Shown here: positions 1 to 5,719 of the stretch, piece by piece
Layout of the letters: every line of letters begins with the position of its first letter
Position numbering within the stretch: the stretch's first letter is position 1
Source of the DNA: Paracoccaceae bacterium
Lineage (GTDB): Bacteria > Pseudomonadota > Alphaproteobacteria > Rhodobacterales > Rhodobacteraceae
Reading direction: 5' to 3'
Assembly (NCBI GenBank): GCA_029881635.1
Contig: JAOUMG010000157.1
Span: 1 to 5,719 of the forward strand
Length of the DNA stretch: 5,719 nt
The notes under the pieces: model-generated
Database searches by the model: none
What the model saw: the letters and a program-made list of their open reading frames with translations, nothing else
What the model was told of the DNA's origin: nothing
Made by a program: the position numbers and the translations under genes

Positions 1-895
1 GGTCAGCGCGGTGCGCGCGGTCAATCTCGAAGTGCGCGAGGGTGAAATATTCGTGATCATGGGCCTGTCAGGGTCAGGGAAATCGACATTGGTCCGTTGC
101 CTGTCGCGTCTGGTTGAACCAACCGCTGGCGAGATCTTGTTCAACGGTCAAAATTTGCTGGCGGCGAGTGAAGCCGAGATGATGCTGATCCGCCGCCACA
201 AGATGGGGATGGTGTTTCAGCATTTCGCCCTGTTGCCGCATATGACCGTTCTCGACAATGTGGCCTTTCCGTTGGAGGTGCAGGGACTGGCGCGCAACGT
301 GCGTATCGAGCGAGCACAGAAAATGGTCACTTTGGTTGGATTGGCGGGGCGCGAGGATTCCTATCCGCGTCAGCTGTCCGGCGGCCAGCAGCAGCGCGTG
401 GGCATAGCCCGCAGTCTGGCGGTTGAACCGGAATTGTGGTTTCTGGATGAACCGTTTTCCGCCCTCGACCCGCTAATACGCCGCGAGATGCAGGATGAAT
501 TCGTCCGCCTGCAATCGGTACTGAAGAAGACGATCGTTTTCATCACCCATGATTTTGACGAGGCAATCCGGCTGGCCGACCGCATCGCCATCATGAAAGA
601 CGGCGAAATAGTTCAGCAAGGCACCCCGGAAGAGATCGTGCTGCACCCGGCTACCGACTATGTGCGCGAATTCACCCGGGCCGTTGCGCGGGCAAAAGTC
701 GTGCGGGTTGGGTCGCTGATGAAAGCGGGCGGCGGCGGGGCGTCGGATCGTTCGGTTTCCCAGCGGGCCACGATCTCCGAAGTGGCGCCCATGTTTCTGG
801 ATGGCACAGAAACCATTTCCGTAACCGGTGACGACGGCGCAATCGTCGGGCAGTTGTCGCGCGGTGATGTCATTCCACTGATGCTGGGCGGGTGA
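1..895 (+). CDS. Quaternary-amine (glycine betaine/choline/proline-type) ABC transporter ATP-binding protein, 5' partial
   Basis: This is the cytoplasmic ATPase that powers the importer whose membrane subunit is encoded immediately downstream. The reading frame is open from base 2. I do not take the GTG at 11 as the start, because ProV-family proteins carry about 40-50 more residues before this point, so the true start lies outside the window. Counting from base 11, the Walker A motif GLSGSGKST is at residues 18-26, the Q-loop glutamine at 70, the signature LSGGQ at 122-126, Walker B (LWFLDE) at 142-147, the D-loop SALD at 150-153 and the switch histidine at 180. The blocks [14 protein letters not shown] and [15 protein letters not shown] are typical of the ProV/OpuAA subfamily. 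After about residue 230 there is a glycine-rich linker (240-243) and only one short CBS-like segment (about 254-290), whereas E. coli ProV has a much longer tail with two CBS modules. The stop TGA (893-895) lies 1 nt before the permease ATG. The family is certain. The substrate within the betaine/choline/proline group is not resolved. Confidence 0.95.
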   Translation, partial: VSAVRAVNLEVREGEIFVIMGLSGSGKSTLVRCLSRLVEPTAGEILFNGQNLLAASEAEMMLIRRHKMGMVFQHFALLPHMTVLDNVAFPLEVQGLARNVRIERAQKMVTLVGLAGREDSYPRQLSGGQQQRVGIARSLAVEPELWFLDEPFSALDPLIRREMQDEFVRLQSVLKKTIVFITHDFDEAIRLADRIAIMKDGEIVQQGTPEEIVLHPATDYVREFTRAVARAKVVRVGSLMKAGGGGASDRSVSQRATISEVAPMFLDGTETISVTGDDGAIVGQLSRGDVIPLMLGG

Positions 896-896
896 C

Positions 897-2894
897 ATGA
901 CCGGGCTAATCTCCAGACTAACCGGACGCAGCAGCCTGATCTGGCTTGGCACAATCGTCATGTTCTGGACGTTATGGAAATTTGGCCACAACGTCCTGCC
1001 ATGGGCTTTCGACTTTCCCAAGGCGCAGACAATTCCGGTCGCAAAATGGATTTCGTCAGCTACGAAATGGCTGCTGAACGAAGCGACATTCGGTGTGTTC
1101 ACCTTTGCCGAATTTACCCGATTTATCGCGGCGGTTATTGATTTTCCCTATCGGATCGTTCTGTCGCTACTGTCCACAGGCTTCATGTCGGGGCCCGGAT
1201 CTTCTGCCACGCAGTATCTGCCGCCGGTTTCCTGGGTTGCGGTGATCGCTGTTTTCGCTCTCATCGGCCATCACGCGGGGGGGCGCAAGCTGTCGGTGCT
1301 GGTGGCGGTCTGCATGACCCTGATTGCGGTTTTCGGCCAGTGGTCCAGCGCGATGGTTACGCTGGCATCCATCCTCGTGGCCGTGCCGCTGGGGGTCGTG
1401 GGGGGGCTCGGTTTGGGTATTTTGGCCTACCGCAGCCCGGTCTTCGAACGACTGATACGGCCGGTTTTGGACCTGATGCAGACGATCCCGGTATTTGCCT
1501 ATCTCGTGCCAATCCTGTTTCTGTTCGGTTTCGGCCCGACGGCGGCTGTCGTGGCGACGCTGATCTATGCCATGCCGCCAATGACAAGGATTACGGTTCT
1601 GGCGCTTCGCAGGGTGCCGGCGGAATTGAACGATCTGGGCAGGATGGTTGGTTGCACACGCCGTCAGATGATGTGGCGGGTGCTCATACCGGCGGCCAAG
1701 GATAGTCTGATGGTCGGTGTCAATCAGGTGATCATGCTATCGCTCAACATGGTCATCATCGCGTCGATGATTGGCGCAGGTGGCCTCGGCTTTGACGTTC
1801 TGGCTGCCTTGCGGCGGCTGGATTTCGGAGCAGGGCTGGAGGCCGGTCTGGCGATTGTCTTGCTGGCCGTGGCGCTGGACCGTCTCAGTCAGGCATTTGC
1901 GGTTCGTCAAGCTGGCGATGCGGCCCCTCACGGCCCCTTGCTGGCGCGCCATCCCTATCTCTTGGGGGCTGCGGTGACCGTGGCAATCGCAGGTCTGGGT
2001 GGGCTGGTGGTTCCTTGGCTGCAAACCTTCCCGGCCTCGCTGGAGTTGTCGAGCGGTGCGTTCTGGGGCGATGTCGTTCGTTGGATCAATATCAATTTCT
2101 TTGACACGCTCGAGGCGTTCAAGAACGCGCTGCTGCTCAATCTGCTTATCCCTTTCAAACGCCTATTGCTGGACTTGCCATGGCTTGGAGTGGCCGGATT
2201 GCTCGGTTTTACGGGCTGGCGGTTGGGCGGTGTCAGAACCGGCGCCCTTGCTGCCGGACTGTGCTTCCTCATCGCCGCAACCGGACAATGGGAAAAGGCA
2301 ATGATCACCGTTTATCTTTGCGGGATATCGGCGGCCATCGCCATGCTGATCGGGGTGCCGATTGGCATAATGGCGGCTGAGCGTGACACGCTGTGGCGCT
2401 GGGTGCGGGTGACGATCGACACCCTGCAAACGCTGCCATCATTCGTCTACCTGATGCCGGCTGTGATGTTGTTCAGGGTCGGTGATTTCACCGCGCTGAT
2501 TGCAGTTGTGGCCTATGCGGTCGCCCCGGCCATCCGTTACACCGTGCTGGGGATACACGGGGTTGACCCCCGCCTGATCGAGGCGGGTTATGCCATGGGC
2601 TGCACACCCCGCCAGATACTTACCCGCATAAAACTGCGCCTTGCCCTGCCAGAGATTTTGCTGGGCTTGAACCAGACGATTATGTTCGCGCTGTCGATGC
2701 TGGTGATCACGGCGCTCGTGGGAACACGCGATTTGGGGCAGGAGGTATACATTGCCCTGACCAAGGCCGATCCGGGGCGCGGGTTGGTTGCAGGTTTGGC
2801 TGTCGCTTTCATTGCCATCATTTCAGACCGGCTGATTTCCGCAGGGGCGAAACGCGCGCGGGCGCAACTTGGTTTGGCGGAGGGGCAGGCATGA
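897..2894 (+). CDS. Quaternary-amine ABC transporter permease, tandem fusion of two ProW-like domains
   Basis: This inner-membrane protein forms the translocation path of the importer. At 665 aa it is nearly twice the length of E. coli ProW (354 aa) because it contains two ProW-like units in tandem, about residues 1-345 and 352-665. Paired motifs show this: GQWSSAMVTL (147-156) with GQWEKAMITV (463-472); LDLMQTIPVFAYLVP (191-205) with IDTLQTLPSFVYLMP (507-521); EAA-type ATPase-coupling loops with GCTRRQ (252-257) and GCTPRQ (568-573); and NQVIMLSLNMVIIASMIG (276-293) with NQTIMFALSMLVITALVG (592-609). Hydrophobic segments are plausible in the first half near 13-30, 112-125, 132-146, 153-177, 200-235, 276-296 and 316-330, and a similar set recurs in the second half. 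ProW works as a homodimer, so the fusion probably supplies both halves in one chain; that is inference. The start ATG lies 1 nt after the ATPase stop and lacks a strong Shine-Dalgarno sequence, which suggests termination-reinitiation. The 3' end overlaps the next gene by 4 nt. Confidence 0.95.
   Translation: MTGLISRLTGRSSLIWLGTIVMFWTLWKFGHNVLPWAFDFPKAQTIPVAKWISSATKWLLNEATFGVFTFAEFTRFIAAVIDFPYRIVLSLLSTGFMSGPGSSATQYLPPVSWVAVIAVFALIGHHAGGRKLSVLVAVCMTLIAVFGQWSSAMVTLASILVAVPLGVVGGLGLGILAYRSPVFERLIRPVLDLMQTIPVFAYLVPILFLFGFGPTAAVVATLIYAMPPMTRITVLALRRVPAELNDLGRMVGCTRRQMMWRVLIPAAKDSLMVGVNQVIMLSLNMVIIASMIGAGGLGFDVLAALRRLDFGAGLEAGLAIVLLAVALDRLSQAFAVRQAGDAAPHGPLLARHPYLLGAAVTVAIAGLGGLVVPWLQTFPASLELSSGAFWGDVVRWININFFDTLEAFKNALLLNLLIPFKRLLLDLPWLGVAGLLGFTGWRLGGVRTGALAAGLCFLIAATGQWEKAMITVYLCGISAAIAMLIGVPIGIMAAERDTLWRWVRVTIDTLQTLPSFVYLMPAVMLFRVGDFTALIAVVAYAVAPAIRYTVLGIHGVDPRLIEAGYAMGCTPRQILTRIKLRLALPEILLGLNQTIMFALSMLVITALVGTRDLGQEVYIALTKADPGRGLVAGLAVAFIAIISDRLISAGAKRARAQLGLAEGQA
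2879..2885 (+). promoter_or_regulatory. Shine-Dalgarno sequence for the phosphotransferase gene
   Basis: A strong purine-rich GGAGGGG lies inside the last codons of the permease gene. Its GGAGG core ends 7 nt before the ATG at 2891. It supports that ATG as the start and gives the gene its own initiation signal in addition to ATGA coupling. Confidence 0.7.
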
Positions 2895-3772
2895 CCATCG
2901 ACCATATACGTGCCTTGCCATGCTGGCAGGGTGACATCACTGCCGAACCCTTGTCTGGCGGGCTTTCCAACGAAAGCTGGAAGGTGAGGGATGGGCAGGG
3001 CATGCATGTTGTCCGGTTCGGGACAGACTTTCCCTTTCATCACGTTTCCCGGGAACGCGAAGGCATGACCGCGCGCGCCGCCCATGCGGCGGGTTTCGCG
3101 CCGAAGGTGCGCTACTCTGCGCCCGGCGTCATGGTCTCGGCATTTCTGGAAGCGCGGACATGGGAACCTGCCGATGTCCGCCAGTCCCCTGAACGTGTCG
3201 GCACATTGCTGCGCCAGTTTCACCATAAGATGGCGGAAGAGGTCAGCGGGCCCGCTTTCCTTTTCTGGGTGTTTCATGTGATCCGCGATTACGCCCGGAC
3301 ATTGCGCGCAAACGAAAGCCGTCATATCCCGCAACTGCAATCCTACCTGGCGCTGGCTGCCGAGTTCGAGACGGCACAGGTCCCGTTGCCGATTGTCTTT
3401 GGCCACCACGATCTGCTTCCCGCCAACATACTGGACGACGGGGACAAGCTCTGGCTGATCGATTTCGAATATGCAGGTTTTGGAACCGCCATGTTCGATC
3501 TTGCCGGCGCTGCCTCTAACGCGGGAATGTCCGACGGGGAAGCGATGCGCATGCTGAACAGCTATTTTGGCGTTCAGCCCGATGCCAAGACCTTGCGCGC
3601 CTTCGATGCAATGCAATGTGCCTCGCTGTTGCGCGAAGCGATGTGGTCCATGGTGTCTGAGATTTTCCTCAATGCACCGGGCGCCGACTATGCAGCCTAC
3701 ACCAAAGAAAACCTGGAAATGTTTGATGCGGCCCTGACCCGGTATCGCCAAAAATATGGAACAAAATCATGA
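2891..3772 (+). CDS. Choline/ethanolamine kinase-like phosphotransferase (APH fold)
   Basis: This 293-aa soluble, presumably cytoplasmic protein is predicted to transfer the gamma-phosphate of ATP to a small hydroxylated substrate. The N lobe has a nucleotide-binding loop, LSGGLSNESWKV (21-32), followed by a strand VVRF (40-43). That strand carries Arg42 where aminoglycoside kinases carry lysine, as in choline kinases and LicA. The catalytic Brenner-type motif is HHDLLPAN (172-179), with D174 the likely base and N179 a likely metal ligand. The metal-binding loop is IDFEYAG (190-196), with D191; the form IDFEY is characteristic of choline/ethanolamine kinases. The length fits prokaryotic LicA-like enzymes. 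All key residues are present, so it should be active. The ATG start overlaps the permease stop as ATGA and has a good GGAGG upstream; the 3' end overlaps the oxidoreductase start in the same way. The position between an amine importer and a demethylating dehydrogenase suggests an amino-alcohol or methylated-amine-related substrate, but this is inference, and the true acceptor is unknown. Confidence 0.88.
   Translation: MTIDHIRALPCWQGDITAEPLSGGLSNESWKVRDGQGMHVVRFGTDFPFHHVSREREGMTARAAHAAGFAPKVRYSAPGVMVSAFLEARTWEPADVRQSPERVGTLLRQFHHKMAEEVSGPAFLFWVFHVIRDYARTLRANESRHIPQLQSYLALAAEFETAQVPLPIVFGHHDLLPANILDDGDKLWLIDFEYAGFGTAMFDLAGAASNAGMSDGEAMRMLNSYFGVQPDAKTLRAFDAMQCASLLREAMWSMVSEIFLNAPGADYAAYTKENLEMFDAALTRYRQKYGTKS
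3769..3772 (+). other. ATGA start/stop overlap coupling the phosphotransferase and oxidoreductase genes
   Basis: The oxidoreductase ATG (3769-3771) overlaps the phosphotransferase TGA (3770-3772). Only a weak GGA (3758-3760) lies upstream as a ribosome binding site. Translation of the oxidoreductase therefore probably depends on ribosomes finishing the upstream gene. The permease/phosphotransferase junction at 2891-2894 has the same ATGA arrangement. Confidence 0.8.
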
Positions 3773-5719
3773 CACTGCCTGCACACGCCCAAATCGTTGT
3801 TATCGGCGGCGGGATCATTGGCTGTTCGACGGCCTATCACCTTGCCCGTGACCACAAGGCCGATGTGGTGTTGCTGGAGCAGGGCAGGCTGACATCCGGC
3901 TCGACCTGGCACGCGGCAGGGCTGGTCGGTCAGCTGCGGTCATCGGCCTCGATTACACGTGTGCTGAAATATTCGGTTGATCTTTACAAGGGTCTGGCGG
4001 CTGAAACTGGTCTTGAAACCGGGTGGAAGATGTCTGGCTGCCTGCGTCTGGCCACCAATGAAGACCGCTGGACCGAATACAAGCGTTTGGCGACCACTGC
4101 CAAGAGTTTTGGCATGGATATGCATCTTGTTTCCCCTGATGAGGTGAAACGCATGTGGCCGCTGATGGATGTGTCCGATCTTGTCGGGGCAAGCTGGCTG
4201 CCGACAGACGGGCAGGCGTCGCCATCTGACATCACCCAATCCCTGGCCAAGGGCGCGCGCATGCATGGTGCAAAGATCCATGAAGGTGTTCGTGTGCTGG
4301 GTTTTGGTATGGATGGCCACCGGATCACCAGTGTCAAAACCTCAGCCGGAGAGATCGTTTGCGACAAGGTGGTGAACTGCGCTGGCCAATGGGCGCGGCA
4401 GGTCGGCGCGATGGTGGGCATCAACGTGCCGTTGCAGCCTGTCAAGCATCAGTATGTTGTAACTGAAAGGATCGAGGGACTGTCATCGGATGCCGCCACA
4501 ATCCGCGACCCCGACAGGCGCACCTATTTCAAGGAAGAAGTGGGCGGGCTTGTCATGGGCGGGTATGAACCGAACCCGCAACCATGGACAACAGGCGATG
4601 TGCCGGATGACTGGGAATTCAGGTTGTTCGACGACGATTTCGATCATTTCGAACAGCACATGGATCAGGCAATTGCCCGCATCCCGGCTTTGGCGAATGC
4701 GGGTGTGAAACAGATGATAAACGGCGCGGAAAGTTTTACGCCGGACGGCAATTTCATTCTCGGACCCGCAGCGGAATGCCCGAACATGTATGTAGGTGCC
4801 GGCTTCAATGCTTTCGGGATTGCATCGGGCGGGGGTGCGGGATGGGTTTTGGCGGAATGGGTCATGTCCGGCGAGGCGCCGCTTGACCTCTGGGCCGTGG
4901 ATATCCGGCGGTTCTCTGACATGCACCGGGATCGCAAATGGGTTTCCGAACGCACCCTGGAAGCTTACGGCAAACACTATTCCATCGGCTTCCCGCATGA
5001 GGAATACACTTCGGGTCGCCCCCGTATCACCTCGCCACTGTACCAGCGTCTGAAAGACCAGCGGGCGGTTTTTGGCTCCAAGCTCGGGTGGGAACGGCCG
5101 AATTGGTTCGCACCCGAAGGCATGGCGGCGAAGGATGAATACTCGATGGGCCGCCAGAACTGGTTTGGCCCGGTCGGTGAGGAACATGCCCATGTACGTG
5201 AAAGCGTCGGGGTGTTTGATCAATCCTCATTCGCGAAATATGAGCTCAGAGGGCGCGATGCAGCCAAGGCACTTGATCATATCTGCGCCGGTGATGTGGC
5301 CAAGGCTGTGGGTCGTGTGACCTATACCCAGTTGCTGAATTCCCGCGGCGGGATTGAGGCCGACCTGACAGTCGCGCGACTGGCTGAGGATCATTTTTAT
5401 ATCGTTACGGGTACCGGTTATCGAACCCATGATGCAGCTTGGATTGTCGATCATCTGCCCGATGGCGATGCCGCGCTTGTCGATGTTACGGAAGAATGGG
5501 GCACGCTTTCCGTCATGGGACCAAAGGCACGGGATGTTCTGGCAAAAATCACCAAGGCAGATATGTCCAACCGCGCATTTCCGTTTGGCCATGTGCGGGA
5601 AATCGAAATCGGCGGTGCATTGGCCCGGGCGTTGCGCATCACCTATGTGGGCGAACTCGGCTGGGAATTGCATGTCCCCTTGAACGCAACCGGGGCTGTC
5701 TATGACGCCTTGATGGCGG
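3769..5719 (+). CDS. FAD-dependent oxidoreductase of the dimethylglycine/sarcosine dehydrogenase family, 3' partial
   Basis: 650 codons are present before the frame runs off the window. Family members are about 810-900 aa, so some 160-200 C-terminal residues are missing. The family oxidatively demethylates N-methylglycines and passes the resulting C1 unit to tetrahydrofolate. The N-terminal Rossmann motif VVIGGGIIG is at 10-18, with the ribose-binding acid E37. STWHAAG at 45-51 places His48 exactly at the covalent 8-alpha-histidyl-FAD site of mammalian DMGDH and SARDH. Further family blocks are GWKMSGCLRLA (85-95), VVNCAGQWA (201-209), KHQYVVTERIEG (226-237), ESFTPDG (321-327) and GFNAFGIASGGGAG (345-358). 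A linker domain follows to about 425. A GcvT-like folate-binding region then begins, with SPLYQRL (422-428), NWFGPVG (464-470), NSRGGIEADLTV (524-535) and YVGELGWELHVP (626-637). There is no signal peptide, so it is cytoplasmic. The ATG start overlaps the phosphotransferase stop. Dimethylglycine, sarcosine or another N-methyl amine remain possible substrates, because the motifs mix DMGDH- and SARDH-like features. Confidence 0.93.
   Translation, partial: MTLPAHAQIVVIGGGIIGCSTAYHLARDHKADVVLLEQGRLTSGSTWHAAGLVGQLRSSASITRVLKYSVDLYKGLAAETGLETGWKMSGCLRLATNEDRWTEYKRLATTAKSFGMDMHLVSPDEVKRMWPLMDVSDLVGASWLPTDGQASPSDITQSLAKGARMHGAKIHEGVRVLGFGMDGHRITSVKTSAGEIVCDKVVNCAGQWARQVGAMVGINVPLQPVKHQYVVTERIEGLSSDAATIRDPDRRTYFKEEVGGLVMGGYEPNPQPWTTGDVPDDWEFRLFDDDFDHFEQHMDQAIARIPALANAGVKQMINGAESFTPDGNFILGPAAECPNMYVGAGFNAFGIASGGGAGWVLAEWVMSGEAPLDLWAVDIRRFSDMHRDRKWVSERTLEAYGKHYSIGFPHEEYTSGRPRITSPLYQRLKDQRAVFGSKLGWERPNWFAPEGMAAKDEYSMGRQNWFGPVGEEHAHVRESVGVFDQSSFAKYELRGRDAAKALDHICAGDVAKAVGRVTYTQLLNSRGGIEADLTVARLAEDHFYIVTGTGYRTHDAAWIVDHLPDGDAALVDVTEEWGTLSVMGPKARDVLAKITKADMSNRAFPFGHVREIEIGGALARALRITYVGELGWELHVPLNATGAVYDALMA

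Noticed and set aside
11..13. GTG as a possible start of the ATPase
   Set aside because: The frame stays open to the window edge, and the family has conserved sequence before this point. Starting here would leave out the N-terminal strand of the nucleotide-binding domain.
473..1102. Open frame of 209 codons on the - strand
   Set aside because: It crosses the ATPase/permease junction opposite two confidently identified genes, and its translation has no recognisable motif.
1277..1406. Two runs of seven G (1277-1283 and 1400-1406) as possible frameshift or sequencing-error sites
   Set aside because: The permease frame reads through both without interruption, and recognisable ProW-like sequence lies on each side, so no shift is needed.
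897..2894. Possibility that the double-length permease is an assembly artefact joining two genes
   Set aside because: The two halves are diverged at the DNA level and the linker around residues 340-352 reads in frame without a stop. This indicates a true ancient fusion and not a duplicated read.
2588..3751. Long open frame of 387 codons on the - strand
   Set aside because: It lies opposite the permease 3' end and the whole phosphotransferase gene, both of which have clear family motifs. Its translation shows no recognisable domain, and long antisense frames are common in GC-rich DNA.
4483..5223. Open frame of 246 codons on the - strand
   Set aside because: It is antisense to the conserved middle of the oxidoreductase and has no domain signature of its own.
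5227..5673. Open frame of 148 codons on the - strand, rich in cysteine and histidine
   Set aside because: It is entirely opposite the GcvT-like region of the oxidoreductase. The Cys/His content is a shadow of the sense codons, and the residues are not arranged as a metal-binding motif.

Overview
The window is a gene-dense, GC-rich (roughly 60% by eye) piece of a bacterial chromosome. Every supported gene is on the + strand. The families present (a ProV/ProW-type transporter with a double-length permease, a choline-kinase-like phosphotransferase and a dimethylglycine/sarcosine dehydrogenase-like flavoprotein) and the codon use suggest an alphaproteobacterium, most plausibly of the Rhodobacteraceae/roseobacter kind. 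That placement is inference; the window has no rRNA or other marker gene.

Layout: 1-895 is the ATPase of a betaine/choline/proline-type ABC importer, cut off at its N terminus by the window edge. 897-2894 is its membrane subunit, a fusion of two ProW-like permeases. 2891-3772 is a phosphotransferase of the choline/ethanolamine kinase-like branch of the APH fold. 3769-5719 is a FAD-dependent oxidoreductase of the DMGDH/SARDH family, cut off at its C terminus by the window edge. The spacings are 1 nt, a 4-nt ATGA overlap and another 4-nt ATGA overlap, so the four genes almost certainly form one translationally coupled transcription unit. There is no non-coding stretch of any size, and I see no promoter, terminator, RNA gene, mobile element or CRISPR inside the window.

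How the genes may work together: the ATPase and permease would import a methylated amine or betaine with a periplasmic binding protein that is not in the window. The flavoprotein would oxidatively remove an N-methyl group and pass the one-carbon unit to tetrahydrofolate. The phosphotransferase between them is the least explained part: it is either an enzyme for an amino-alcohol substrate or an accessory kinase. The substrate cannot be fixed from this sequence. Truncation of the sensory C terminus of the ATPase, and linkage to a catabolic enzyme, favour nutrient uptake over osmoprotection.
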